Source: Harmothoe impar
Lineage: Eukaryota; Annelida; Polychaeta; Phyllodocida; Polynoidae
Assembly: GCA_947462335.1 (NCBI GenBank)
Contig: OX381721.1
Coordinates: 40,264,488-40,328,487, forward strand
Length of the DNA: 64,000 bases
Direction: 5' to 3'
In this document: positions 12,684-24,654 of the stretch, one piece after another
How positions within the stretch are numbered: position 1 is the first letter of the stretch
Layout of the letters: each line of letters starts with the position of its first letter
Position numbers and translations under genes: made by a program
Notes under the pieces: generated by a model
Told to the model about the DNA's origin: nothing
Seen by the model: only the letters and a program-made list of their open reading frames with translations
Databases searched by the model: none

Positions 12684-13740
12684 TCCCTAGTAGCAAGCCC
12701 GAACGAGGCCAATTTGGTTTTAGCTCAGATTGGCTGTTTGAAGTCGGGCAAAACTGAGCTGGGTTTCATGTTGGGCAGATGGCTGGGCTGAAGTGTGGCC
12801 CCGATCGGGCTGCCCATTTTGGGCTCAGATCAGTTTCAAAGCGGGCTGCCTGATTTGGGCTCAGATCAGTTTCAAAGTGGGCTGCCCGCTTTGGGTTCAT
12901 GTTGGGAAGATGACAGGAAGCCCGTCCAAAACCCGATCTGAGCCCAATTCGGTTAGCCCACTCCGGGCCGATGAGGGCTGAGGTTGGGTTTGGACAGGGC
13001 AACTGGTCTAGTAGTTCTGATGATTGACACCAGATGTCACTACTATACAATATATATAGTTTTCCAACAAAGCCAGATGAAATTGAGATCATACAATAAC
13101 ACAAGAAAAGGTTAGAGCGATGTAAAATAGGAAACAATAAATGGATGTTCTCACAGTTTGGAAATAAGATAGACTATATATTTGAATGATGAAAAGGAGG
13201 TTCTCCAATCAGCTATCAAGTGTAGACACTATTTCTGTGGCATTACAATGTGCTTAACACAGTCTCGTATGCTCCATGTGGGTATGAACTATGGATCTGA
13301 AGGCCAATGTACACCCTAGACACTTGTCTATGCTGCATGTGGCTCTAACTTGATGACTATAGGCCTGCTTATACTTCTATTATTGGGTGGGAAGAATATG
13401 GTTATGCCTTGGGTTGATTAGCAGGACCTAGGATATCTGGTTCAACAAATACAAGAAATCATTGGGAAATGATTGAATAGATTCTAAAAACCCATAATTA
13501 TCAGGCGGTGCTGTGGCACCAAATTAGCGAGCCCGTCCAAAAACCGATCTGAGCCCGCTTTCAACCCGTCCAAAAACCGATCTTAACCCACTTTCAGCCC
13601 GTCTAAAAACTTATCTGAACCCAAAGTGGGCAGCCCGTCCAAAACCCGATCTACGGGAGCCCGTCGGTTAGCCCACTCCGGGCCATACTTGTAAACACAG
13701 TCTGGCCCCGTCTGGGGCCACAGTGTGTTTGCTACTAGGG
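12684..13740. mobile_element. Foldback/MITE element with CCCTAGTAGCAA termini
   Basis: The left end CCCTAGTAGCAA (12684-12695) is matched by the right end TTGCTACTAGGG (13729-13740). Inside, the word GCCCGTCCAAAACCCGATCT and its reverse complement AGATCAG..AAAGCGGGC are repeated on both sides. GGTTAGCCCACTCCGGGCC occurs in both halves. About 0.4 kb of unrelated AT-rich sequence lies in the middle. The 123-codon ORF on the minus strand is a by-product of these repeats. Confidence 0.6.
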
Positions 13741-14290
13741 TTAAGATGGAAGTGGTAAAAAGCACAATAAGACTCTATATTTGCAACAGACCCACTCCTC
13801 CCACCACTCCCCATTAACTATAGGCCTTAACTGGGGGGGGGGGGGGGTAGGTCTACCATTTTCACGATGGTACCCATCGTAATAGACAACAGGAATCACG
13901 CATCTGGCCTCCCAGCTACACGCAAAGCAACGATCCAATGTCAAGGCCGCGGGCCACAGTGCCCGGATGGAGAAGAGCCTCACACATGCTCTCCCAGCAG
14001 AGGATTCCTGTAGTCCAGTTAGGTCCGGAGTAACTTCAGTAAGGTACTGCTACATTCTAGACTTAGTTTACCAAGCAACATATAGGCTATATTATTATCT
14101 CTGCTAGAATGTGCTTTGGTAAAGTTGATTCTACCGACAAATTATCAGGATTTATTCTACCGACAAATTATCACGATTTAAATAGGGGCGGGTGATAAAC
14201 GTGACGTGAAGTGCACGTGAAATTCAACCAATAGGGAAAATGCAAAAGAATCATATTTTTATTCTTTCTTTTTCCTTTTTTTTCATTCCT
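13741..14290. other. Noncoding stretch
   Basis: Contains a poly-G run of about 13 bases near 13836-13850, a short direct repeat TTCTACCGACAAATTATCA (14130s and 14155s) and no supported gene. Confidence 0.5.
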
Positions 14291-14296
14291 TTACAG

Positions 14297-14700
14297 AATG
14301 TGTCAAACGTTTCCCGCATCTGTAGCCATGTGGAGCAAAGCATCAACTAACCTAAGCAAAGCCTTTAACTACATTTAGATGAGTTAACATGTCCTGATCC
14401 TGCATAAATCGAGAGAATTTCATCATTTTATTTACATCAATATTTTCTGAAGGCAAGTAGACAACCGATCACCCATCCACCATTATGATCATTGCGTTCC
14501 TGATTATGACGATTTCAACTTTTACATGCCAGTTGGCTTTTTTGAGCCACAATAATCATCAATCACTCTCTGTCAGTTTCCATTTCATTCTGAATTGAGC
14601 TAGGATAATTCCTTGTTACTCCCTAGAATACTCAGGTACATTAACTGGCGATTTGACGTGTGTAGGATTTAGATGTTTATCTGAAGTTCACAGCTCCTGT
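14297..14700 (+). pseudogene. Decayed copy of the 15.9-16.3 kb candidate exon
   Basis: Behind an acceptor-like TTTACAG (ends 14296), one frame around 14505-14650 lines up with the intact ORF at 15941-16295. Shared pieces include DYD, SSITL/TSITL, FP.H..LS, DNSLLLP.I/NNSLLLLHI and RY.N. This copy has at least two in-frame stops. Homology continues into the 3' flank (GTTCCTTTGTAGTCTTGTGACATGTG at about 14833 and 16428). It is therefore a segmental duplicate of the same region and no longer coding. Confidence 0.5.
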
Positions 14701-15203
14701 TAGTATCTATACTGATGAAGTCTATTCTTGTCGGCAGTGATAATTATTATTTGGACACTTTGTCTGCTATGCTTTCTGTTATGACCCCTTGATGTGATGT
14801 GTGCTTTGTTGGTTTTATGTTCTGTCCATGAGTTCCTTTGTAGTCTTGTGACATGTGACAATGTACTAATTTAACACACTATACCCATTCCTCTTCACTG
14901 ATTGGATCTGCATGACATACTATTATAAAGAAGTGCCATGAGTTGTGTCATTTCTTCAGTGATATTGTATGTCCAGAAGATGCCCGGAAGATTTATTTTC
15001 CCAGCTACATCTATTTAAAAATTGATGTTAACTAAGAGTGTATAAACTCTAACCAATCAATGCTGCATAACAGGATTTATAAACGTGATAATTAGATATG
15101 AAAGCCCCCACCCCCCCCCCCCCCAATTGAATACAGATTCAGGCCCCCTTTAAGAAAATTACAGATGGTTCCTTAAATACTATAAATATATTAGGACTCA
15201 GGG

Positions 15204-15452
15204 GCCTACACAGAGAAAAGAGGTAGAATCACTGTGACTCCCGCCTTGATCACTGAGGTAACTCTCCCCAGGACTCTGAAGTGACTCCCTAACATTAGCA
15301 GGACTCTATAATAACTCTATAAAGACTCCTATTCTAAGACTCCCTAATGATTGGGAGTCACGTGAGAGTCCTGGGGAGAGTTACCTCAGTGATCGGGGCT
15401 GGACTCCCATTTGAGAGTTACAGTGCTTCTACTTCTTCTCTGTGTGTAAGGC
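15204..15452. mobile_element. MITE, CACAGAGAA termini, GACTC-rich
   Basis: The left end GCCTACACAGAGAAAAGAGG pairs with the right end CTTCTTCTCTGTGTGTAAGGC. The inner arms (TGATCACTGAGGTAACTCTCCCCAGGACTC and its complement) also pair. The centre holds repeated GACTCC/GACTCT words. It lies between two duplicated segments of the exon family. Confidence 0.75.
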
Positions 15453-15940
15453 TAAGATAAGGCTTTCCTTGAAAATCGATTTAAAAAGTTACAAGCTTGC
15501 CTACCTGGATACCTGTCACTGACAGCAGCAGTGTTTAAGTCATACTGGTGCCGATAGACACTCCTACAGCCGGATGAAACTATATAATTATATGATCCAT
15601 ACGAAGCATTATCTATAATGACCTCACAACATCGTGTGTATAGTAAGTAGAGGGCAAAGAGCCCAAGTTCCATGCTTCTCGAACTAGTTTAGATGTTTCA
15701 TCATATCACATGCACTCGTTCTTCTTGAGGAATTGTAAGCATCAGCCTTGTCATTCAAATCTTTGTATCTTGGTTTCAGTCTCTAACACGGGGTGTCTGC
15801 TATGAACGCATACAGCCATGGCTTTGCTGATATACTATCAGGATATAGCACTTGTGAGACTGTTACCTTGAGTTCCAAGGGAATATGACAAGAGAGAATG
15901 TCGTGTGTACTTCTCAGCCGTCCATATCTTCTTGTTTCAG

Positions 15941-16295
15941 AAACGTATTCATTGCTCGTAGGGATGACAAGTCATGGCACAAGAACATCTCAAGTTCTTC
16001 TCGAGATATTGTTTGCAGGGTAGCCCTTGATAACAGAAAACTCCATGTTTCCTTAAGTGTCCCCCCATTCTCCATGAGGAATATTATCTTTCTCAGAGAT
16101 TATGACTACGTTAATTTATGTCATTTGGCATCGCTCTTTTTGGCCAATCCTACATCAATCACTCTCAATCGGTTTCCACCTCATTTCAAATTGTCAGAGA
16201 ACAATTCCTTATTACTCCTTCACATATTCAGGTACAAAAACATGAAGTCTGATGGCACTGTCCGGAAATTAGATGTTTATGGAGCACAGCTGTGA
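15941..16295 (+). CDS. Candidate 3'-terminal exon of an unrecognised gene
   Basis: An open frame of about 117 codons starts after a good splice acceptor (polypyrimidine TCTTCTTGTTTCAG, ending 15940) and ends in TGA at 16293-16295. The frame also extends upstream to an ATG at about 15885, which would give 136 aa. I do not recognise the product; it has no obvious domain, signal peptide or membrane segment. Support comes from a diverged copy at 14.3-14.7 kb that preserves the protein frame better than random. Flanking sequence after the stop is duplicated too (near 14.7-14.96, 16.3-16.5 and 17.5 kb). No upstream exon was identified, and a non-coding repeat is the main alternative. Confidence 0.35.
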
Positions 16296-16859
16296 GAAAA
16301 TATCTTATTACAGATGAAGCTTATTTTTGTCGACAATAATTATTTGAACACTTTGCCTGCTGTGACTTCTCTTATGGCCCCTTGATGTGATGTGTGCTTT
16401 GTCGGTTTTAAGTTCGGTCCATGAGTTCCTTTGTAGTCTTGTGACATGTGAGTACTAATTTAACACACTGTTACTAACGCATTCCTCATCACTGATTGAC
16501 TCAGTCACGACTGGTTATACTATATTGGAATCTGCATGACATAATATCGTAAAGATGGAGATTGAAGCATTCTTTCCTCTAGCTGTGAAATAATGTAAAA
16601 TCTGGGTTATTCCTTATTTAGTAATAACCAGACCAGTGTAACTAATGTTGGACCTGTTGACTATAAATTCGCAATTACTGTGAGACTAAATCTACTCCTT
16701 CATTATAGAACCATCAGTTGTGTCTGGCCTTAGTGATATTGTACGCTTGTAACAATGAAAGATACCAAGATTAAATATGCTAGCTTCATCAGTCATAAGC
16801 TCTATTCAGTCAAAAATGCAAACCGGGAGAACAGTGATGACGAAGCTAAATTAGAGCCT

Positions 16860-17800
16860 CAGAGCCCATGGATAAGATAAGAAAGGGATTTTCCTTGAAA
16901 CTGAAAGAGAAGTTCCAAGTTTGCCCACCAGATGGAGTGGGATACCTGTCACCGACAGAAACATTATTTTTAGTCATTCTGCTCCCCACAGACACGCCTA
17001 CAGCCCGATGAAACGATGAAGATGGCTGTTAGATCTGAAAGGTTCATTTAGTCTGCCTTACTCAATTCTACAATATCTGCTATTGTTTTGAGTCTAACAC
17101 GGCAACATCAATCATAAGATACCATATGGGTGTGGTATCTAATGTTACATTCTATTCAAATGAGTGTAAAGGAACTATCCTGAATCTGGTGTATCAAAAC
17201 ATGTCATATATTTTAATTAAGTAAGCTAGTGCTCCCACATTACATCGGATTGTCCCCTTTTTGTGGGAATGGTTTTATGATGGCAACCTATACACATACC
17301 TTTATGGCATTGTTAACATTTTTCGTGTTCTATTATGTAAAAACATCGGTGTTTTCATGTTTTCCTCTCCGCAGTTGTGACAAAGGATGCATAGGACACA
17401 CAATTTAAGATAACGTTGTCACAGGGCGATATAGGGAAATTCATCTGAAAACATTAAGAGAAAGGATATTGCGTAAACTGTATAAGGCATGATACTGTGA
17501 AACTAAAATCAATGTCCTCATATATTAGAGAACCGTCGGTTGTGTCTGGCATTAGTGATATTGTATGCTTGAACGATACACACATACCAAGATTTATTAC
17601 ACTAGCTTCATCTATTACATATGGATGTTAACTAAGAATTCATAAGCTCTATGCACTAGAATATACATGACGTTAGAATAGTGAGGGCAAACTGCAAAAG
17701 TGGGATACCTGTCAGCGGCAGAAGCAGTTTTTTTATAAATGTTATCCTGTTCTTTGCAGACAAATCCTCATCTGGCATGGATCAAGTGATATAATATTAG
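16860..17800. repeat. Further diverged copies of the 15.45-15.62 kb segment
   Basis: The run containing GGATACCTGTCACTGACAG, then CACTCCTACAGCCGGATGAAAC, at about 15508-15580 recurs at about 16940-17015 and, more weakly, at about 17700-17780. Nearby 3' motifs (GTTGTGTCTGGC, AGTGATATTGTA) also recur at about 14945, 16718 and 17540. Together these define a three-copy segmental tandem array. No intact gene is seen in these copies. Confidence 0.5.
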
Positions 17801-18036
17801 CACCAAATCTATACAGAGGGGAAGTAGTCTGACCTTCTGAATACTGAATATGTTTTTTTGAAATAAAAGATCTACGATGCTTAAGTACTGGAAGGACCGT
17901 ATTCAATGGCCCCCATTGATACAATAATATTGTATGTATCAATATTGTAATATTGTATCATAGTATAGCCGTATTCAATGGGCTAAGAAAATGTAGTTTT
18001 TCTTTCATTAAATGGCTTCAAATAAAAAAATAAACA

Positions 18037-18184
18037 CAAATGCCAACTTCATTAATACCGCTCTGATGTATTTCACTCATGGGGGCTGGGGCACGTCCCA
18101 CTCAGCCTTCTGCTTCGTGGGATAGTGCCCCAGCCCCCACTCATGAAATACATCAGATACAGTATTAATGGGCGTTGGCATTTG
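18037..18184. repeat. Long palindrome, about 60-bp arms
   Basis: Left arm CAAATGCCAAC..TTCATTAATAC..CTGATGTATTTCA..CATGGGGGCTGGGGCAC pairs with right arm GTGCCCCAGCCCCCACTCATGAAATACATCAG..GTATTAATGGGCGTTGGCATTTG. A loop of about 30 bases separates them. The structure is a hairpin-type MITE with no coding capacity. Confidence 0.85.
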
Positions 18185-20299
18185 TCTATGTATGAAATCT
18201 AACGTAGTGGCATGTATAGGCCTCCATGTAATATTTATTTTGACACGTGTCCAATTAGTATCAGATTCATAGAATCATAATAGAAAGTATGTCTGAGTGA
18301 TCATGGCATTCATGTTAAGCTTACAGTATTACTATAATGTGAATGGTGTTATCATCTCCTGCATGATATTTTCGGCCAGGTAACATATATACATGTATGG
18401 CATTATAAACCTGTAGTCACCTGTTAAAATATGTTCTCTTGATAATTATCTCTTTGCAGTTGAGACAATGTAATATTATATTACCATCAATGATACAGCT
18501 AATGGTGGCTGTGTAAAGCAGGGGGCATTAAGCATCAAATTGGTTGGTATGTTGGTAGTGGAAGGAAATGGAATATAAGGTATAGGATGCATGAAATAAA
18601 GCAATTTGGAGAGGAATTCTGGGGAAGAAAGCTGTATGCATACATACTGCTAGATAGCCAGGGTGCAGACAAGAACTGTGTCCTAGGGGAGTGGGCTGGA
18701 TCTGGGCTATAGGAATGAAAAGGGGGGATGGGGTGGGGGTTGCCACTAACAATGAGGCGACGCATGCCATGGGTCCTTTATAAAGGAAAAATCTTGGTTT
18801 GGCCTCCGAAATTAGACATTTCACACTAAGGACACCTAGGGACACCGGGGACCCCCTCCCACTGTTATTGCGCAATAAAAGCCTTCTTCTGTGCAGGCCC
18901 GGAGGCGGGCAGGGCAGGGAATGGGGTGGGAGCAGGTCAGGGGGAGGGGGAAAGGCAGGGGGGTCCTCCAGTAATGGCCTTACCTGTGGGGTAGGAGACC
19001 ACTTTGGGCCGCCTCCTGGGCCGCCTGGAGGAACGATCAGACCTCAGGAGTCGTAAAATGAGTCCCACGCGGAGGAGCTCAGCGCACGCTACCTAACTAT
19101 AGTGGTATTTTGGTGTTTACTTTTTCAAATGTTGTTAGCTCCAGGCCTCCCTGGCCTCTGCTGTTACATTATGAAGAGGCGTCGTGACAATGGGTGGCAT
19201 GGGTGGTGTAGAGGGAATTCTATTTTCTAACCAGAAGGATAACCCCCTCTCTGATCCCTCTAATGTCACATACAGACGTAGAAGTATTAACGGTAGGCTT
19301 ATAAGACAGTGCTACAATGCAAACATTTGGAAACGCCTCAGCCCCTGCCAAAATAATATTACAATATATGTGATTTAAAGGGATACAACAGAATCTAGGC
19401 ATACACCACCTGGTTGTAAAAAACGAAACTGCCTGCAACCATGATATTTGCAGATTTCTCTTACTTCTATGTCATGATCTACCGTTATCTACCATTAAAA
19501 TTTTATTAAAGTGCCATACCTTGGCATTCTACTTATCTTGATCACTATGTTTCCCTTTTGCCATACCCCTAGGCTCATACAGTGAATAGATTAGTTTTTA
19601 ATTTGATTAATTCGGCATAATTTCATTTTGCCTGGGACCCTATATTTCCTTGTTCTCAACATGTTCCTGATGATTATATAAATGCATGCCTGCATTTTTA
19701 TTGAGAAATTGTCGGGAGATTTTTTTCTGTGTGTAAAAATGTAGAAATTTTTTTCTCATGAGGACCTATATGTAATGCACTCACATGTGAATGCCCTCTA
19801 AAATACAAATAAAACCCTATGACATATGCTTTTTTTCTTTTCTTTGTGTTCCATAAGCATCAGGCTAATTTCCCTAAGAGTCATTAAGGAAAATTGTTGT
19901 ATACCTTTAAATGAGCTTTCCCTAATAAAACCCTCATTTAAACCGCCTTTGGATAGACTCTGTGCTATGTAGTGTCTGACTATGGTTGTCTTATAGAGAG
20001 AAAGTTGCCATGACTCATTTATTCCATAACTGAACCTAACTGTAGAAGATGTACACAATATATTCCTATGTTAATTAAAAGCTTGCCTGTCAGTCATAAA
20101 ATATAGGGTCTAATGCTCAATGAATTCATTCTTTTGACGTCATGAGTACGTCATGATGACGCAGGACACAGTGGAAATTCTGATAGTGTCTACAGGTAAG
20201 CACTAGGTGGTGCACCAGTCTCCCCATGGGGCCTTACACCGCCGGCTTCCCTTTGATGGCTAATACTGCCCAAGCTATGGGATCTGTCACCGTTTAAAT
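18185..20299. other. Noncoding stretch with a GC-rich patch
   Basis: Mostly AT-rich intergenic DNA. A G/C-rich patch at about 18880-19080 is the exception. On its minus strand a CCCCACAG/GTAAGG donor-like site and a CTCCAG acceptor-like site bracket about 40 bases, which is too little to call an exon. ORFs of 60-115 codons on both strands lack motifs. Confidence 0.45.
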
Positions 20300-20460
20300 C
20301 AGCTCGCCGCCATTACCAGACCCCGGATGACGTCGGATGCGCATGCACCGTAATCGGCTCGCGTCGCGCGGACTGAGCCGGGGCCGGTGGCGATGTGGGG
20401 GTCGACGATAAAGAGACGGCGAGTCGGGCTTCCGGTAACGGGGCAGACGGCGAAATGAGA
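20300..20460 (-). promoter_or_regulatory. CpG-dense promoter-like patch with ETS and YY1 motifs
   Basis: CpG dinucleotides are dense here against an AT-rich background. On the minus strand there is an ETS-type ACCGGAAG (about 20430) and, further on, AATGGCGGC (about 20312), the core of a YY1 site. This pairing is typical of TATA-less housekeeping promoters in animals. I cannot identify the transcript it would drive. Confidence 0.3.
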
Positions 20461-21781
20461 AGTATTGGGAAATACAGGGAATGGGGGACCCGGGATGGGG
20501 GACTGGTATGGGGATGAATAAAGTCCGTGCATCTAGAGAGAGAGTCTAGGGAGGGAGGGAATGCAAAGGAATAGTCTCAAAATAATGTAGTAATTAACCA
20601 ATGCTGAAGAGACCTGTCTGGTCGTTAGTTTACTCATTATTTTCAGCTCTCTGAATTCATATCTTGTCATCATGTATAGCATCGGAGTTTCGTTTCGTTC
20701 ATTGCCCCATTTTATTACCCCGATCCGCTGTGTCGTCCTTTCCTCCCGTTTTTTCTGCAATGCTATAGTGCCACAACAACATGCTAATAGTATCACTCCC
20801 AATAGCTTTGCTCCCCTTATCCATGACGTCATACTTGGAATGCCCCTTACATTCCTCAGCCTATCTTTGCAGGACCATTCCGCCTCCCTCGTCTGATCCT
20901 GATCCACCCAACTTTTCCTGTTGCTGGACTCAATCAACACCCCACACCACATCCCAAATCACACCCCTCCACCTTCTCTCCCCAGCACCAAATCTGGCTC
21001 CTCCCCTGTCGTCTGCCAAACTTTGTTAGCACCGGAAATTGCCTTTCTCAACAAAGCAGCGTTCATTTGGGCCTTACCGCCGACTATCGGGTCGCCATTA
21101 CTACGTTAGAGGATTATCCGGACTGGGAGAGGTATGAGGCCCCTATAGAGTGGGAAAAGGGGGAGGAGTTGTTGCACAGTCAGCGGAGGGAGTGGGAGAT
21201 GGGGGAGAAAGAGTAGGAAGGAGTGGTAGGGTGTAGTATCTGTGCGCCTATAGTAGGCTACATGTATGGGATGCATGCAATGGTCAGGTGAAAAGTTCTG
21301 GAGAAATAATATTATTGCAACCACTTTGAAGCCATGCTCCTCTAAAATGGTATTGATGCAATGATTTGAGGTAGTCTTGGTGGTTCTGGCATTGAGGACA
21401 ACATTCAACACGATTCAGTATGTCATCTGCTATGATATGGGTGTGTGTGCGCGCGAATCTGAGTGACATGATGTGACATGAGGTTAATGCAAGTGCCCTT
21501 TGGCAGGCATGACCAAAAGAGTGGCAGGGTTGGGGCGCTGGGAAAATATAGTATCAGAATGAACGACATAGGCCAGGTGAGCGTTCCTGATATTCTGGTC
21601 AGCAACACCTGATCTTCGCAATGTCATCATTATGCTTACGGAGTATTTGCAATATTCCTTTGGTTCTTTAGTTTTCACTGAAGCAATCACAGTTACTCAA
21701 AACTATAATCATACGATGGTAATGATGTAGGCTCACAAGGAAAAGGAGGAGTATCCTATGAACTGTCTATTCACAGAGGAG
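20461..21781. other. Noncoding stretch
   Basis: Overlapping ORFs of 60-139 codons occur on both strands without domain motifs or codon bias. The longest (minus strand, 20533-20952) has no recognisable feature beyond one short hydrophobic segment. I see no supported gene. Confidence 0.45.
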
Positions 21782-21968
21782 TTAACGATTTAAAGGTCGC
21801 ATAGTGCCTTAATGTTCTCTGCCATTCATCGTTATGATGTATGAGTGCAGCCCTGATGAGCCAGTGTTACCCTCAAGCATCATGTTACACTAGATGGGTG
21901 GGGGGGGGGGGGGGGTAGGGCTGTACTTCATTCACATTAAAGCACTATGGTGACATTAAAGGGTTAAA
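21782..21968. mobile_element. MITE with TTTAAAGG / ACATTAAAGCACTATG inverted ends
   Basis: Left end GTTAACGATTTAAAGGTCGCATAGTGCCTTAATGT pairs with right end ACATTAAAGCACTATGGTGACATTAAAGGGTTAAAC. A 17-18 base G-run lies inside. Halves of this element recur near 4690, 6540, 25308 and 25505, so this is the most complete copy of that dispersed family in the window. Confidence 0.65.
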
Positions 21969-24149
21969 CAGTCAACCAATATCCCTGCCTATCAGCCTAT
22001 AAGGCGTTGCTGTCAACTACATGCGCTCTCAGACTCAGAACACAATGACAGATTGTCTTTCTCCTAAACTACCTAAAAGTTAAGCAGGAACTGTACTTAG
22101 AGACGACATCCCCCTGCATGACGACCTTCTGCCGCCACAAATATCTGCAGGTTATAGTTCAGCTACGTCCCGTTATAGTTCGGCCGCGTCCCGTTGATGG
22201 CGCTGTCAGTAGCCGTACTTTACGGCCGTCGTGAATCATGACCACGTGACCGAGCCCTTTCGCAAAAATCCCCCTTTTATCACCCAGGTATGACTTGCGG
22301 TTTTAGGTATGCATAGAGTGGCACTGAAGGTTGTTCAACATGCTTCTAGAGAGGAAATGAGCTCTGTTGGACCAGCGATAAGCCGACGTTAACGAGAAGG
22401 TAAACCAAATAAAAAAGAGCGATAAAAAGAAGCATTTGCTAGGGTAATAGTTTCCAAGTTTTATAATGTTGGAGTTTATCACTAGATAGAATGACGTCAT
22501 GAGGTGCATTTTGCGTTTGTTCAATAGGCAAACTTAGCGTGTGTGATAAGGCAATGTGTAAAGTTGGTCCCTATTCGCTGATAAACACTATTAGTGATTT
22601 TGCACCCTGTTGATTTACAACCCGGGTTTACAATCCCATTACAGAACCAATAGAATAATCTAGTGAACTTATGAAAGGTGTTTTACCCTACCATCTGTCT
22701 TTCTATGTCGCTCTATCTCTTTCACTTGTTCTGTCTCTGTCTATCTCTGTCTGTCCGTCTCTGTTTCTCTCTCTCTTTCTACCTCGCTTCTCCCGCTAAG
22801 CAGCCTGCCAATCTTGATTGCTAATGATTGTCAATTGCTGCATGGTCAATATTGCATTGAGGGTTAGATTAATTGGCACGATCGGTACTGGTTTGTTATC
22901 AGGATGGAGGGATAAAATAATGTATATATAGATAAGAGAGCTATGTAGGTACATACATAGGCTAATCAATAGGTTAATTATATTTACAACACAATCGCAT
23001 TAATTTATGAATAGGTTGCAGCACAGATCTGTACAGAACGCTGCAAACAATGTCCATTTATACATAATTAAATCTGAAAGTTGTTATTTCTAAACTTGAT
23101 AATGTCAGTATTGTGCAGGTATTCCTCTTATCGTAAAATAGTCTAGACCCCAACCAGGTCAAGACAATATGCCATATAGTATCGGATCGTTTTTGACTAA
23201 CTGGTACAAGTGAGGAATATGAAGTGAGACGGAGGTATACACTTAATGATACCTTATTTGATACACATATGTGTCACAGTCCATAGTAGAGCGATTTGTG
23301 TCGCATAGTTCCTATATCACCTGTGAATGACGCCACGATCGGCATCTTCAACTAATGAAGTCGTCCACCATGATGAATTCCTGATTATCTCCAGCAGCGG
23401 AAGTATAAAGAACGCCGGGCTCTAACGCTGAAGCTGCCACCTGGCGACAAGACAGAGAGAGCTGTCCTTATAGTCACTGATCACAGAGATAACATGGAGG
23501 TGATAATGTCTTTATGGTGCTGAAGGGTGAGATGGAGGGGGAGGGTCTTTAGTGAGTATGACGTCATAGATTGATAACAGAATTCTTCTACAACAGGATG
23601 CACTCAAACACAATCATGCATAATCATCTCTTTTATTATGCAAATTAAAAACAATGTCATAAGGACTTTGAATTAGGGGGTGGCACAAAATGGGTGAGAG
23701 CTCTGTTAAGAGATGACATGAGAAAATTGTGTTTTAATCAAGAATGTCGTACCTTATTACAGATGGACGGTTTATTTTTAAATGAAGCTTTCAATGGGTC
23801 GTTAAATATTCAAATATCGTATTCAGTCAAGAGTTTTCGTTGAAACTTTAAATTTCCTCATCAGGTGCAATCATCCAAAAATCAGGGGAAAGGGGTATTT
23901 GATATGAATGCGGACGTTTCCTAATGATTCTAATGCGCCAGCTCGTGAACAATTGTAGTTATTGTAACACGTCCTAAAACTGTTGTTGCAATGGATAAAG
24001 TGTCAGTCGGAAGTGTAATGCTGAAGAGCCAAGAAAATGCTTTTTAACTGATCCGTTAGTCTTTGTGTAGGAAAAATTCTAGATTTGTCATGCATGGCCT
24101 ACTCCCGTATGAACTAATTCCTGCGGTCTGTCCCAAGAACCACGTCCAT
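21969..24149. other. Noncoding stretch
   Basis: AT-rich intergenic DNA with a pyrimidine-rich TCTCTGTC microsatellite-like run at about 22690-22800. No gene, RNA gene or bounded repeat is supported. Confidence 0.55.
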
Positions 24150-24645
24150 GTTATAGTTATGCCTGTCCCAAAGTATTACTTCCACATACTACTCATGCCT
24201 ATCCCAAATTACTCATGCTTGACCCAAAATACTATTTCCACATACTACTTATGCCTGCTCCCAAGTACCACTTCCACATACTATTCATGCCTGATCCAAA
24301 GTACCACTTCCACATACTATTCATGCCTGTTCCAAAGTACCACTTCCACATATGTGACACAATCTGCGAAAAGGGCCCTTAGTGCAGGGTGTAGATATGA
24401 TATATTACAATATACCCGATATTTGGGGGGCGGGGACATATATATGTGACACAATCTGCGAAAAGGGCCCTTAGTGCAGGGTCTAGATATGATATACTAC
24501 AATATACCCGATATTTGGGGGGGGGGGGGGGGGGACATCATACTACTCCTGCCTGATCCAAAGTACCACTTCCACATACATGTACTACTCATGCCTGACC
24601 CAAAGTACCACTTCCACATATGGCTCAGTCTCATGACAGTGATAC
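24150..24645. repeat. 36-bp minisatellite, left block
   Basis: A unit of about 36 bp (CATACTACTCATGCCTGACC followed by CAAAGTACCACTTCCA) is repeated in tandem with small length changes. The same unit in the same orientation continues at 26560-27020, and a short remnant lies near 30535-30615. A 92-bp duplicated insert (24350-24533) interrupts it. Periodic ORFs across it are repeat by-products. Confidence 0.9.
24350..24533. repeat. 92-bp direct duplication ATATGTGACACAATCTGCG
   Basis: Two nearly identical 92-bp copies start at 24350 and about 24442. Each runs from ATATGTGACACAATCTGCG through AAAAGGGCCCTTAGTGCAGGG to a G-run. They differ by a few bases and by G-run length (6 versus about 17). 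They are halves of the hairpin element seen complete at 27264-27344. Confidence 0.85.
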
Positions 24646-24654
24646 AAGTCCGAT

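Noticed and set aside
18880..19056. Exon with Pro/Gly-rich product
   Set aside because: Only about 40 bases lie between weak acceptor- and donor-like sites; the frame is G/C simple sequence and no neighbouring exon was found.
20533..20952. 139-codon minus-strand ORF
   Set aside because: No domain, no codon bias, overlapping ORFs on the opposite strand of similar length; compatible with chance.
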